Assembly (NCBI GenBank): GCA_902768105.1 | Contig: CACXJZ010000014.1 | Location: forward strand, 439 to 64,438 | Length of the DNA: 64,000 nt | From: an uncultured Prevotellaceae bacterium | Lineage (GTDB): Bacteria; Bacteroidota; Bacteroidia; Bacteroidales; Bacteroidaceae | Direction of reading: 5' to 3' | Shown here: piece after piece, positions 32,417-41,116 of the stretch | Layout: the number at the start of each line of letters is the position of its first letter | Position numbering within the stretch: the stretch's first letter is position 1 | The notes under the pieces: model-generated | What the model was told of the DNA's origin: nothing | Seen by the model: only the letters and a program-made list of their open reading frames with translations | Databases searched by the model: none | Translations under genes and position numbers: made by a program

Positions 32417-33304
32417 CTAAATCTTGAGCTCCTTCATGATTTCACTCATCTTCTGCAACGTAGAGATGCGCGTGGGCACAAGCGGCAGGCGCAGCACATT
32501 CTCAATGAAGCCCATCTCGTGGAGCATGGCCTTAACGCCGGCGGGGTTGCCATCGACGAAGAGCAGCGAGAAGAGGTCGGTAAAGCGGTGGTGAATCTTA
32601 CGCGCCGCCTCATACTCGCCGCGGAACTGCAGGCGAATCATCTTCGAGAACTCCTTGGGCAGGGCGTTGCCGATGACGCTGATGACACCTACGGCACCAC
32701 ACGAAATCATGGGGAACGTAAGCGAGTCGTCACCCGAGATGACGTCAAAGTCCTTGGGCTTGTTCTTGATAATCTCATCGACCTGCTCCAGATTGCCCGA
32801 GGCTTCCTTGATGGCAACAATGTTGCGACAGTCGCGGGCCAGACGCACGGTGGTCTCTGCCTTCATGTTCACTCCAGTACGACCGGGCACGTTGTAGAGC
32901 ACCACCGGCAGCTCGGTGGCTGCGGCAATGGCCTTGAAGTGCTGATAGAGACCTTCCTGCGAGGGTTTGTTGTAATAGGGGCAGACGGAGAGAATGCCGT
33001 CAACGCCCTTGAAGTCACCGGTCTTAAGCTCCTCGATGACGGCGGCGGTGTTGTAGCCTCCGCAACCCATGAGGATGGGCACACGCCCCTGCACCAGGTC
33101 AACAATCAGGTCCTTGATTTTCTGCTTCTCCTCGCGCGTCAGCACGGGAGTCTCGCCGGTAGTGGCAAGGATACAGAAGAAGTCGGCACCGTTGTCAAGT
33201 TGATAGTTCACCAAGCGGATGAGGGCAGGATAATCGACCTGCCCGTCGGTAGTGAAGGGAGTAATGAGCGCTATGCCAAGTCCCTTGAAGATATTTTGTA
33301 CCAT
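32417..33304 (-). CDS. dapA: 4-hydroxy-tetrahydrodipicolinate synthase
   Basis: 295 residues. Condenses pyruvate with aspartate semialdehyde, the first committed step to lysine and diaminopimelate. The Schiff-base lysine is K166 in NIVAIKEASG, with catalytic tyrosine Y137 in VVLYNVPGRTG, the threonine pair at 48-49 (ATTGETP), and the CGGYNT and CPYYNKPSQEGLYQHF signatures. Length is normal. It lies in a row with NfeD, SPFH and AraC genes with gaps of 15-40 bases. Confidence 0.96.
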   Translation of the reverse strand: MVQNIFKGLGIALITPFTTDGQVDYPALIRLVNYQLDNGADFFCILATTGETPVLTREEKQKIKDLIVDLVQGRVPILMGCGGYNTAAVIEELKTGDFKGVDGILSVCPYYNKPSQEGLYQHFKAIAAATELPVVLYNVPGRTGVNMKAETTVRLARDCRNIVAIKEASGNLEQVDEIIKNKPKDFDVISGDDSLTFPMISCGAVGVISVIGNALPKEFSKMIRLQFRGEYEAARKIHHRFTDLFSLLFVDGNPAGVKAMLHEMGFIENVLRLPLVPTRISTLQKMSEIMKELKI

Positions 33305-33344
33305 TTACGATTTACGTATTATCAATTTTCGATTGAATTGGAGG

Positions 33345-34298
33345 TTACTCTGACTTGAACAAGTCCTTGATGCCACCGATGCTGCCCATGAGGTTCGTAG
33401 CCTCGTAAGGCAGATAAACAGTCTTCTGGGCAGGGCCTTGTGCCAGCTCCTGCAGCATCTGGATGTACTTCTGCGCCAGCAGGTAGTTGGCAGGATTGGT
33501 GCTCTTGCCGACAGCCTCGGTGATGAGCTCGATGGCCTTTGCCTCGGCCTCGGCCTTGCGGATGCGTGCCATGGCCTCACCCTCAGCATTGAGAATGGCC
33601 TCCTGCTTGGCAGCCTCGGCCTTGTTGATGATGGCGGTCTTCTCACCCTCAGACTGCAGGATGTCAGCGGCTTTCTTACCCTCGGAGGTCAGAATGGTGG
33701 CACGCTTGTTACGCTCAGCCTGCATCTGCTTCTCCATCGCCGTGAGCACGCTCTCTGGCGGTGTGATGTCCTGCAGCTCCACGCGGTTCACCTTGACGCC
33801 CCACTTGTCGGTAGCCTCGTCGAGCACGAGTCCGAGTTTCTTGTTAATGGTGTCACGCGATGTGAGCGTCTCATCAAGCTCCAGCTCACCGATGATGTTA
33901 CGCAGCGTGGTCTGCGTCAGCTTCTCGATGGCGTTAGGCAGGTTAGAAATCTCGTAGGCAGCCTTGAACGGGTCAACAATCTGGAAGTAGAGCAGCGCGT
34001 TGATTTCCGTCTGCACGTTATCCTTCGTAATCACGTTCTGCTTGGGGAAGTCATATACCTGTTCGCGCAGGTCAATGGTGGTGGAGTACATGTAACGCCC
34101 ACGACTCAGGATGACGATGTCCTTCGCACGGTCGATAAACGGGATGATGAGGTTGATACCCGGATTGAGCGTGGCGTGGTAACGACCGAGACGCTCAATA
34201 ATCTTGGTTTCCGACTGGGGAATAATGACCAGCGCCTTCTTTGCCAGCACCAGCACACACAACACGATGACTATCAGTACATAAAAGATGGGTTCCAT
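33345..34298 (-). CDS. SPFH/band 7 (stomatin-like) membrane protein
   Basis: 317 residues. One N-terminal membrane anchor (IFYVLIVIVLCVLVLAKKA), then a band 7 domain (IIPQSETKIIERLGRYHATLNPGINLIIPFIDRA, DNVQTEINALLYFQIVDP, LRNIIGELELDETLTSRD), then a long alanine/glutamate coiled coil (KAADILQSEGEKTAIINKAEAAKQEAILNAEGEA shortened here in meaning). It resembles QmcA/HflK-like scaffolds of membrane microdomains. The NfeD gene is directly upstream (15 bases), the usual partner of this subfamily. Confidence 0.94.
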   Translation of the reverse strand: MEPIFYVLIVIVLCVLVLAKKALVIIPQSETKIIERLGRYHATLNPGINLIIPFIDRAKDIVILSRGRYMYSTTIDLREQVYDFPKQNVITKDNVQTEINALLYFQIVDPFKAAYEISNLPNAIEKLTQTTLRNIIGELELDETLTSRDTINKKLGLVLDEATDKWGVKVNRVELQDITPPESVLTAMEKQMQAERNKRATILTSEGKKAADILQSEGEKTAIINKAEAAKQEAILNAEGEAMARIRKAEAEAKAIELITEAVGKSTNPANYLLAQKYIQMLQELAQGPAQKTVYLPYEATNLMGSIGGIKDLFKSE

Positions 34299-34313
34299 AA
34301 TGCTATTGTTTTT

Positions 34314-34760
34314 TTAAAGTTTTTCTACTGTAATAATGGTGCTCTCACGCTTGACGACCCTCACGCGCTCGCCCTCGGCAATAGCCTTGCCGTCGGCGCT
34401 GCAGGCCTTCCACACATCGCCGTCGATGGCTACACGACCATAGCCGCCCTCATCGACAGCCTCGCGCACACGACCTTCACGACCTATAAGGGCATCAGCA
34501 TTGCTCACGCGGTCAGGATCGTTGCGATGAAACCACCGGAGCACCACTGGACGCACAGTAAAGATGCTGATTAGACTGACCACGGCAAACACCGCCAGCT
34601 GGACATAGAAATTGGCGAATGGAGAAACCAACGCTGCTGCTGCCCCACCAATGGCGAAACACATAATAAAGAAGTCGCCCGAGGTCAGTTCAAGAATGAG
34701 GCAAACGACTGCAATCACAGCCCACAACTGCCAAAGATTCTGCGAGATATACTCAATCAT
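34314..34760 (-). CDS. NfeD-family membrane protein
   Basis: 148 residues from ATG 34760 (MIEYISQNLWQLWAVIA). Two or three helices (about 8-28, 33-72) with SGDFFIMCFAIGGAAAALVS, then a soluble OB-fold domain (DALIGREGRVREAVDEGGYGRVAIDGDVWKACSADG ... GERVRVVKRESTIITV). NfeD1b-type proteins pair with SPFH proteins, as encoded here by the next gene. Transcribed from the box at 34799-34806. Confidence 0.92.
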   Translation of the reverse strand: MIEYISQNLWQLWAVIAVVCLILELTSGDFFIMCFAIGGAAAALVSPFANFYVQLAVFAVVSLISIFTVRPVVLRWFHRNDPDRVSNADALIGREGRVREAVDEGGYGRVAIDGDVWKACSADGKAIAEGERVRVVKRESTIITVEKL

Positions 34761-34798
34761 ACTACTACACTTTATGTTGGTTGTCACAATTGACGTTT

Positions 34799-34806
34799 CA
34801 AAGGTA
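34799..34806 (-). promoter_or_regulatory. Promoter for nfeD-SPFH-dapA-araC
   Basis: Minus-strand -7 box TACCTTTG, 38 nt before the NfeD ATG. Confidence 0.7.
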
Positions 34807-34844
34807 CGAACATTTTTTCATTCCACCAAATTTTCATCAAGAAA

Positions 34845-35762
34845 TCAGTTCGAACCGATGTAAAGGAATATCATTCCGAGCAACACCAAGACAAGGTCAA
34901 AGGCCTTTGCCTTGAGGTTCTTCTCATGGAACAAGGATGCCCCGAAGAGAAAACTGACAATGACGCTGCCCCTGCGAATCATCGACACGATGCTAATCAT
35001 GGCGTCGGGCAACGACAGCGAATAGAAATACAGGAAATCGGCCGTCGAGAGGAAGATGCTGACGCCCAGGATAGACCATTTCCAGTGGTAGGGCGTCGTC
35101 TTCTTGTGCGTGGGCCACCACAGCAGCAGGAGCATCGCACCCATCATGAAGCACTGGTAGATGTTGTACCACGACTGCACCATCATGCGGTCGAGCCCTA
35201 CCCCGCCCTCACCGACAGGCGCCATGAGGTATTTGTCGTAAAGCCCGCTGATGGCTCCCGTAACGGCGGCACCGACAATCATCCAAATCCATTGGTCGCG
35301 TTTGAAGTCGATGCCCTCTTTCTTGCTGCTGCGACTGAGCATGAAGAACGAGATAATGGCTAGCGTCACACCCACCCATTGCCACAAGTTCAGCCGTTCT
35401 CCAAAGAAGAGCAAGGCACCAATAAGTACCATCACAGGTCTCGTGGCATTAATGGGACCGACGATGGTGAGTGGCAAATGCTTCATACCAAAATAACCTA
35501 AAAGCCAGCTACTTAACACAATTAGGCTCTTCAAAAGGATGAACCTATGAACCTCCCATCCGCCACTCGCTACAAGGAAGTCGGAACCATCGAGCACGTG
35601 GGTGTAATAGCTCAGCAGGATGAAGGGCAGGAAGATGAGCGACGAGAACAGCGTGTTGAGGAACAGCACGGGAATAACCGCGTTCTCCTTCAGCGCTTCT
35701 TTCTTGAAAGAGTCATAGCAGCCCAAGAGTGCTGCAGACATGAATGCAAGGATTAACCACAT
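34845..35762 (-). CDS. DMT/EamA-family transporter
   Basis: 305 residues with about ten hydrophobic segments arranged as two EamA halves. The first ends with PINATRPVMVLIGALLFFGERLNLWQWVGVTLAIISFFML, the second with MIRRGSVIVSFLFGASLFHEKNLKAKAFDLVLVLLGMIFLYIG, both typical of drug/metabolite transporters. Substrate not predictable. It follows truA by 44 bases on the same strand and probably shares its transcript. Confidence 0.9.
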   Translation of the reverse strand: MWLILAFMSAALLGCYDSFKKEALKENAVIPVLFLNTLFSSLIFLPFILLSYYTHVLDGSDFLVASGGWEVHRFILLKSLIVLSSWLLGYFGMKHLPLTIVGPINATRPVMVLIGALLFFGERLNLWQWVGVTLAIISFFMLSRSSKKEGIDFKRDQWIWMIVGAAVTGAISGLYDKYLMAPVGEGGVGLDRMMVQSWYNIYQCFMMGAMLLLLWWPTHKKTTPYHWKWSILGVSIFLSTADFLYFYSLSLPDAMISIVSMIRRGSVIVSFLFGASLFHEKNLKAKAFDLVLVLLGMIFLYIGSN

Positions 35763-35806
35763 TTTATATTATCCTTAGGAGCTCAGAAGTTCACTCCATA
35801 TTTCTT

Positions 35807-36535
35807 TTAAAATTCTACATTTTCCAGGAATAGCGCGTGAGCGGGCATCGACTCGCCGGCACCCGTTCGACTGCCCTTCTCAATGACCCGACGGAACTCA
35901 GCCAGCGTCATGCGACCACGTCCCACCTCGATGAGCGTCCCCACCACCGCACGCACCATGTTGCGCAGAAAGCGGTTGGCACAGATTTCGAAATACCACT
36001 CTGTCTCACTCGTCTGGTGCCACCGGGCAGCATAAATGGTGCAGAGCGTGGTCTTCACATCGCTGCCAGCCTTGCAGAAAGCCCCGAAGTCATCGTACTC
36101 ACGGAGTACCTCGGCAGCCTGGTTCATAGCCTCGAAGTCCAGCTTATAGTGCAGCTGGCACGAATACTTGCGCAGGAAGGGCGACTTGTGGGTGTGTATA
36201 TAATAATGATACGTGCGACGCTTGGCAGAGAAGCGGGCATGCATGTCGTCGCTGACAGGCTCCACGCTCCAGACGCTGATGTCCTCAGGCAGCGCATGGT
36301 CGAGCTTATAGGCTAGGTTCTGCATGTCGTAAGTGCCCTCGTAGTCGAAGTGTGCCACCATGCGGCGTGCATGCACTCCGGCATCGGTACGTCCTGCTCC
36401 TACCACCTCTATTTTCTCACGCAGCAGCATCGACAGGCAACGCTCCAGTTCCTGCTGTACCGTCACCCCGTTGGGCTGCACCTGCCACCCGTGATAGGCA
36501 GTCCCGTCGTATGAAAACCAAACAAAAAATCTCAT
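35807..36535 (-). CDS. truA: tRNA pseudouridine(38-40) synthase
   Basis: 242 residues from ATG 36535 (MRFFVWFSYDGTAYHGWQVQPNG). The catalytic aspartate is D51 in GAGRTDAGVHA. RRTYHYYIHTHKSPF, FEICANRFLRNMVRAVVGTLIEVGRGRM and the C-terminal ESMPAHALFLENV are family hallmarks. Its -7 box lies 9 bases before the ATG and back to back with the promoter of the divergent flavoprotein gene, so its leader is very short. Confidence 0.95.
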   Translation of the reverse strand: MRFFVWFSYDGTAYHGWQVQPNGVTVQQELERCLSMLLREKIEVVGAGRTDAGVHARRMVAHFDYEGTYDMQNLAYKLDHALPEDISVWSVEPVSDDMHARFSAKRRTYHYYIHTHKSPFLRKYSCQLHYKLDFEAMNQAAEVLREYDDFGAFCKAGSDVKTTLCTIYAARWHQTSETEWYFEICANRFLRNMVRAVVGTLIEVGRGRMTLAEFRRVIEKGSRTGAGESMPAHALFLENVEF

Positions 36536-36544
36536 AATCGGCTG

Positions 36545-36571
36545 CAAAATTACAAAAAATCATTATCTTTG
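36545..36571. promoter_or_regulatory. Back-to-back divergent promoters, truA and flavoprotein
   Basis: A minus-strand -7 box TAATTTTG at 36545-36552 serves truA. A plus-strand box TATCTTTG at 36564-36571 serves the gene at 36576. The boxes are 11 bases apart, and both start codons lie within 9 bases of their box. Confidence 0.65.
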
Positions 36572-36575
36572 CACC

Positions 36576-37337
36576 ATGATTTTCTATTTTTCTGGTTCTG
36601 GCAACACAAAATGGGCAGCTCAGCAGCTGGCCGAAGCCATTGGCGAAGAGCTTATCTACATTCCCGGCGAGCTCAGGAAAGACAAGTGCGAATACACGCT
36701 CGCAGAGGATGAGCGACTGGGATTCTGCTTCCCTACCCACGGATGGCAGCCACCACGCATCGTCCGCGAGTTTGTGCGGCGTTCCACCTTCCACCTTTCG
36801 CCTTCTACCTATATTTATGCGCTGACAACCTGTGGCGACAACATGGGCGAGCTGATGACCATCTTCAGGAAAGAGCTGCAGCAGAAGGGGTTACGACTTG
36901 ACAGCTCGTTCGCGGTAGTGATGCCGGAGTCGTGTGTGTGCTTCTCGTTCCTACATCTGGACACGCCTGAAAAGGAACGCGAGAAGATTGAGGCTGCCAA
37001 GGTGCGCATGAAGCATATTGCCGAGATTGTAGCCCATCGGCAGACCAACGTGCACGAACTGGTAAAGGGTGCCATTCCGCGCACTTATTCCTACGTGATA
37101 GGAGGTTACTACAACAAGCACCTGATTACTGACGAGAAGTTCTGGGTGGATGAGGAAGCGTGCATTGGCTGCGGCCTCTGTGCAAAGCTCTGTCCTGTAG
37201 ATGACATCAAAGGAACACCGCCCGTGTGGAACCACAACGGACGGTGCACCAACTGTCTTGCCTGTTATCATCATTGTCCGCGTCACGCCATCCATTGGGC
37301 GAAGATGAAGCGAGGACAATATATCTTCAAACCTTAA
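36576..37337 (+). CDS. EFR1-type flavodoxin plus ferredoxin protein
   Basis: 253 residues. The N-terminal flavodoxin-like domain has the phosphate loop FYFSGSGNTKWAAQQLA (residues 3-19) and FCFPTHGWQPP. The C-terminal domain has two 4Fe-4S motifs: CIGCGLCAKLCPVDDI and CTNCLACYHHCPRHAI. The pattern matches the EFR1 family of single-chain electron carriers common in gut anaerobes. The STFHLSPSTYIY segment (about residues 70-81) is encoded by the simple repeat at 36783-36812. The start lies 4 bases behind the -7 box, suggesting a leaderless mRNA. Confidence 0.92.
   Translation: MIFYFSGSGNTKWAAQQLAEAIGEELIYIPGELRKDKCEYTLAEDERLGFCFPTHGWQPPRIVREFVRRSTFHLSPSTYIYALTTCGDNMGELMTIFRKELQQKGLRLDSSFAVVMPESCVCFSFLHLDTPEKEREKIEAAKVRMKHIAEIVAHRQTNVHELVKGAIPRTYSYVIGGYYNKHLITDEKFWVDEEACIGCGLCAKLCPVDDIKGTPPVWNHNGRCTNCLACYHHCPRHAIHWAKMKRGQYIFKP
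36783..36812. repeat. TTCCACCTTTCGCCTTCTACC simple repeat inside the flavoprotein gene
   Basis: Pyrimidine-rich units CCACCTTCCACCTTTCGCC sit between conserved flavodoxin blocks and encode STFHLSPST. They resemble the intergenic CTTTCACCT-type simple repeats of this window. Confidence 0.4.
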
Positions 37338-38008
37338 TAAACGCGAGGACCAAAGATCGTGGTACCTACGCGGACCATCGTTGAGCCACACTCGACAGCG
37401 ATGGGATAGTCGTGGCTCATGCCCCACGAACGCTCGCAGAAGGCGTCGTCGGCAGCAAAGTAGTCACGCTTCACTTCTTCAAAGAAGTTCTTGGCGAGCA
37501 TCATCTCTGAACGTATCTGCGACTCGTCTTCGACGAACGATGCCATCATCATGAGACCGCAAATCTGCACATGCTCCAACTGACGCCATTCGCCTTCTTT
37601 CAAGAGCTGACGACAGGCATCGAGCGTCAGGCCGTACTTCGTCTCTTCTTCTGCAATATGAAGCTCGAGCAAAACCTTGATGACACGGTCGTTCTTGGCT
37701 GCCTGCTTATCAATCTCCTTGAGCAGCTTCAATGAGTCAACAGCCTGAATCATAGAGATATAAGGAGCAATATACTTCACCTTATTGGTCTGCAGATGTC
37801 CGATGAAATGCCACTCAATATCCTTGGGCAGCGTCTCCACCTTCTGGCGCAGCTCCTGCTCGTGGCTCTCGCCGAAGATGCGCTGACCCTCGGCGTAAGC
37901 TGCCTCAATATATTCGTTGGGATGGTACTTGCTAATGGCCACCAGGCGCACACCCTCGGGCAGGTCAGCTAGCACATGCCGCAGGTTTCCCTTGACGTCG
38001 TAATCCAT
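37334..38008 (-). CDS. yggS: YggS-family pyridoxal 5'-phosphate-binding protein
   Basis: 224 residues. Alanine-racemase-like TIM barrel that binds PLP and buffers it in the cell; no catalytic second domain. PLP lysine in RLVAISKYHPNEYI, FGESHEQELRQKVETLP, WHFIGHLQTNKVKYI, ICGLMMMA and SWGMSHDYPIAVECGSTMVRVGTTIFGPR are the conserved blocks. The ATG overlaps the DUF4494 stop (TAATG), and the gene converges on the flavoprotein gene, overlapping its last four bases. Confidence 0.95.
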   Translation of the reverse strand: MDYDVKGNLRHVLADLPEGVRLVAISKYHPNEYIEAAYAEGQRIFGESHEQELRQKVETLPKDIEWHFIGHLQTNKVKYIAPYISMIQAVDSLKLLKEIDKQAAKNDRVIKVLLELHIAEEETKYGLTLDACRQLLKEGEWRQLEHVQICGLMMMASFVEDESQIRSEMMLAKNFFEEVKRDYFAADDAFCERSWGMSHDYPIAVECGSTMVRVGTTIFGPRVY

Positions 38009-38469
38009 TACTCTTCTGCTTTCTTCGCTGTGTGTTCGAAGACGTCCATGAACTTGGTCTCGCTGATGTTCGAGATGACGTAGTCAATCATCGTGCCGTT
38101 CATCACCTCGTCAACATTCTTCACCGCGCCGTTCAGCGTGGCAGCCTGAACCAGATAGGTAACGCTGTTGCGTTTCTCCTTCTCGGTCTTCTCGTCAATG
38201 GTAATAAACTGGAGCTTGGCCTTGTACCAGCGGTCGTCGTTGTCGTTCTCGCTGAAGAATATCTCGTGGTAGGCGGCGGGAGTGATGTTCTTGACTTCAA
38301 ACTCTCCGCTGATATAAGCTGACATCTCCTTCGTGATGGTCTCTTCAGCCTCGCCAAAGCTCAGGGCGTCAACCACATAGTATTCAATTACCTTTTTTGT
38401 CATACCGTCCTCCATCGTCTTGTCGTAACGGATGGCGGTCTCAAACCAGTTTGCTGTTCTGCTTCTCAT
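38008..38469 (-). CDS. DUF4494 family protein
   Basis: 153 residues. The start MRSRTANWFETAIRYDKTMEDGMTKKV and YYVVDALSFGEAEETI are diagnostic of DUF4494, a Bacteroidales-specific cytoplasmic family of unknown function normally encoded right before yggS, as here. No membrane segment. Confidence 0.93.
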   Translation of the reverse strand: MRSRTANWFETAIRYDKTMEDGMTKKVIEYYVVDALSFGEAEETITKEMSAYISGEFEVKNITPAAYHEIFFSENDNDDRWYKAKLQFITIDEKTEKEKRNSVTYLVQAATLNGAVKNVDEVMNGTMIDYVISNISETKFMDVFEHTAKKAEE

Positions 38470-38490
38470 TGTTTATCTGAATTTACATTT

Positions 38491-39726
38491 TTACTTTTGT
38501 ACGCCGTAATACTGCAGTTTCTTCTTTTTCTGCTCCGTCAGCGTTTCCACGATTTCCGTTGCGAGAACCTGACTGCGGGCCGTGCTGATGCCGGCCTCCG
38601 TAGCAATATCAAGCTGCTGCTGCAACAACTCCTCGTTCACGCTCGACATCTCTGCCATGAACTTCTTTTCGCTCGAATTCATGTGCTCATTATCGTATAT
38701 CTTGGAAAGGATGCGGTCGGCTTCGGCAGTAAAACGCTTGCGGAAAATCTGCTCTGCCTTGGCCTCGTACTCTTTCTGCTGGCGACGCTCCTCCGGTGTC
38801 ATCACCAAAGAATCGCCACTCACCACACCCAGCTCAGCAGGGTCGAAGCCGTCTTCTATCAGGTCGTCAGTAGCCTGTCTGGGAGCGGGTTTCACAAATT
38901 CCACGGTCGTTGGCTCGGGCATCAGCATGAAGTAGCCGCCAACCAGTATCAGCGCCACAATGGCAGCTGCCAACAAAGTCAGCCACGAACGACGCAACTC
39001 GCGCTTTGAAGCAAGGGCCTTACGCATATCGGTAATCGACTCGTAACGTCCCTCCGGCATTTCCGACTGGGCTTTCTTTGCAATCTTACGATAGTCATAG
39101 GTGGACTCCGTCATCTCAAAGAGCCAGCTGATGAGCTTGCCCAATGAATAGATATCGCAGCGGTTGTCAACGGTACCGTCATTGCGTATCTCCGGGGCGA
39201 TGAAGTCCTCCATGCCCTCGTACAGGTCCATGCGGTTTTTCATACCAAGATAGAACGAGCCGTGGGTCAGCAGCATCACGGCATTATCGCCCTTGCGCAC
39301 CAGAATGTTCTGTGGTGCATAGCAGACATGCCATACCTGCTGCTCGTGCAAATATTCCGTCACGTCGAGCAACTGCTGAATAATCGTGCTGATAAAGCCC
39401 TTGGTACCTACAATGGAGGGCTGGTCCTGCACCAACTGCGCCAACGTCACATAGTTACCTTGTTCCAAGTGCAGCGAAACAATGTTGTTGCCCTTGAGTT
39501 CAGGCTCAAAATGCAACTGGTGCTTATGCATCAGCTCCTTGTTTTTCTCACACTCACTCTTTAACGCCTCAGCAAACACGATGCTGTCATTCAACTGCGG
39601 TCTGATAGCCAGGACATTCTGACACTTGCCATCTTCCAGCTGGACCTTCGTAAAGCGGCCCAACGACATGGTGGCCAACTTGGCCCTCAATGGCGATTTT
39701 GATTCCAAAAGTTCCTCGTAGTTCAT
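38491..39726 (-). CDS. Membrane-anchored pseudokinase
   Basis: 411 residues from ATG 39726 (MNYEELLESKSPLRAKLATMSLGRF). Longer starts lie in repeat DNA and before the promoter. Residues 1-240 have the fold signs of a Ser/Thr kinase: IIQQLLDVTEYLHEQQVWHVCYAPQNILV (113-143), GMEDFIAPEI (171-180, the APE motif) and RCDIYSLGKLISWLFE (189-204). The catalytic loop reads HVCYAPQN where active kinases have HRDLKPxN, the DFG site reads LTHG, and no glycine loop or VAIK lysine is visible, so it should not phosphorylate. A helix at 249-269 precedes a periplasmic tail rich in glutamate and lysine. Confidence 0.85.
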   Translation of the reverse strand: MNYEELLESKSPLRAKLATMSLGRFTKVQLEDGKCQNVLAIRPQLNDSIVFAEALKSECEKNKELMHKHQLHFEPELKGNNIVSLHLEQGNYVTLAQLVQDQPSIVGTKGFISTIIQQLLDVTEYLHEQQVWHVCYAPQNILVRKGDNAVMLLTHGSFYLGMKNRMDLYEGMEDFIAPEIRNDGTVDNRCDIYSLGKLISWLFEMTESTYDYRKIAKKAQSEMPEGRYESITDMRKALASKRELRRSWLTLLAAAIVALILVGGYFMLMPEPTTVEFVKPAPRQATDDLIEDGFDPAELGVVSGDSLVMTPEERRQQKEYEAKAEQIFRKRFTAEADRILSKIYDNEHMNSSEKKFMAEMSSVNEELLQQQLDIATEAGISTARSQVLATEIVETLTEQKKKKLQYYGVQK

Positions 39727-39749
39727 CGTTTTTATTACTTTTCGGGGGG

Positions 39750-39757
39750 CAAAGGTA
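39750..39757 (-). promoter_or_regulatory. Promoter for the pseudokinase gene
   Basis: Minus-strand -7 box TACCTTTG, 23 nt before the ATG at 39726. Confidence 0.7.
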
Positions 39758-39763
39758 CAAAAA

Positions 39764-39850
39764 AAAGTGAAAAGTGAAGAGTGAAGAGTGAATAATTTGC
39801 TTCCACTACTAAAAAAACTCATAACTCATAACTGATAACTCATAACTTTT
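39764..39850. repeat. Two simple repeats between divergent promoters
   Basis: AAAGTGAAGAGTGAAGAGTG at about 39773-39792 belongs to the TTCACTCTTCA family. AACTCATAACTCATAACTG and further units at about 39818-39848 run up to the -7 box of the aminotransferase at 39854, occupying its -33 region. Confidence 0.7.
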
Positions 39851-39853
39851 TTG

Positions 39854-39861
39854 TAACTTTG
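39854..39861 (+). promoter_or_regulatory. Promoter for the aminotransferase gene
   Basis: -7 box TAACTTTG, 55 nt before the ATG at 39917. A tandem AACTCATAACT repeat covers the position of the -33 element. An AAATCGTTAAAATCG repeat lies in the leader. Confidence 0.7.
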
Positions 39862-39916
39862 CAGCCGAAAAAATAAATAGTAAATCGAAAATCGTTAAAA
39901 TCGAAAATAATACAAG

Positions 39917-41116
39917 ATGCCGGAAATATCTGTACGCGGAGTGGAAATGCCAGAGTCACCAATCAGGAAACTCGCTCCTCTTGCCGCAAAAGCTAAACAA
40001 AACGGAACAAAGGTCTATCACCTCAACATCGGACAGCCTGACCTGCCCACACCACAAGTAGCGCTTGACGCGCTGAAGACCATAGACCGCAACATCCTGG
40101 AATACTCTCCCTCGCAGGGCTATCTGAGCTACCGCGAAAAACTTGTCGGCTACTACGAGAAATACAACATCCACGTGACAGCTGACGACATCATTATCAC
40201 CTCTGGTGGTTCGGAGGCGGTGCTTTTTGCCTTCTTGAGCTGTCTGAACCCAGGTGACGAGATTATCGTTCCAGAGCCTGCCTACGCCAACTACATGGCC
40301 TTTGCCATCAGCGCCGGAGCCAAGATCCGTACCATTGCCACCACCATCGAGGAGGGTTTCTCATTGCCGAAGGTGGAGAAGTTTGAGGAGCTTATCAACG
40401 ACCGCACCCGCGCCATCATGATATGCAACCCCAACAACCCCACAGGTTACCTCTACACCCGCCGTGAGATGAACCAGATACGCGACCTGGTGAAGAAGTA
40501 CGACCTGTATCTGTTCTCAGACGAGGTCTATCGCGAGTATATCTACACCGGTTCACCCTATATCTCTGCCTGCCATTTGGAGGGCATTGAACAGAACGTT
40601 ATCCTCATCGACTCCGTATCGAAGCGCTACTCCGAGTGCGGCATCCGCATCGGCGCACTCATCACGAAGAACGAGCAGGTACGCAAAGCTGTCATGAAGT
40701 TCTGTCAGGCACGCCTCTCTCCCCCACTCATCGGACAGATTGTTGCCGAGGCATCACTTGACACACCCGAGGAATATCTGCGCGATGTCTATGACGAGTA
40801 TGTGGAGCGTCGAAAGTGTCTGATTGACGGCCTGAACCGCATTCCCGGCGTCTATTCACCCATTCCCATGGGAGCCTTCTACACCGTTGCGAAGCTGCCT
40901 GTTGACGATGCAGAGAAATTCTGCCGCTGGTGTCTCAGCGAATTCAACTACGAGGGCGAGACCGTCATGATGGCTCCTGCTGCCGGCTTCTACACCACAC
41001 CCGGAGCCGGCATCGACCAGGTACGTATTGCCTACGTGTTGAAGAAGAAGGACCTGGAGCGGGCACTCGTCGTGCTGGCGAAAGCACTTGAAGCCTATCC
41101 CGGACGCACGGTATGA
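39917..41116 (+). CDS. Class I PLP-dependent aminotransferase (aspartate aminotransferase type)
   Basis: 399 residues. Fold type I enzyme: HLNIGQPDLPTP, TSGGSEAVLFAFL (cofactor phosphate), CNPNNPTGYLYT (substrate and PLP binding), DEVYREYIYTG, PLP lysine in IDSVSKRYSECGIRIG (about 237) and the C-terminal arginine in VRIAYVLK. The SKRYSECGIRIG version resembles the Bacteroidota AspAT/AlaAT branch. Donor specificity is not certain. Its stop overlaps the ATG of the permease gene (ATGA). Confidence 0.92.
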   Translation: MPEISVRGVEMPESPIRKLAPLAAKAKQNGTKVYHLNIGQPDLPTPQVALDALKTIDRNILEYSPSQGYLSYREKLVGYYEKYNIHVTADDIIITSGGSEAVLFAFLSCLNPGDEIIVPEPAYANYMAFAISAGAKIRTIATTIEEGFSLPKVEKFEELINDRTRAIMICNPNNPTGYLYTRREMNQIRDLVKKYDLYLFSDEVYREYIYTGSPYISACHLEGIEQNVILIDSVSKRYSECGIRIGALITKNEQVRKAVMKFCQARLSPPLIGQIVAEASLDTPEEYLRDVYDEYVERRKCLIDGLNRIPGVYSPIPMGAFYTVAKLPVDDAEKFCRWCLSEFNYEGETVMMAPAAGFYTTPGAGIDQVRIAYVLKKKDLERALVVLAKALEAYPGRTV

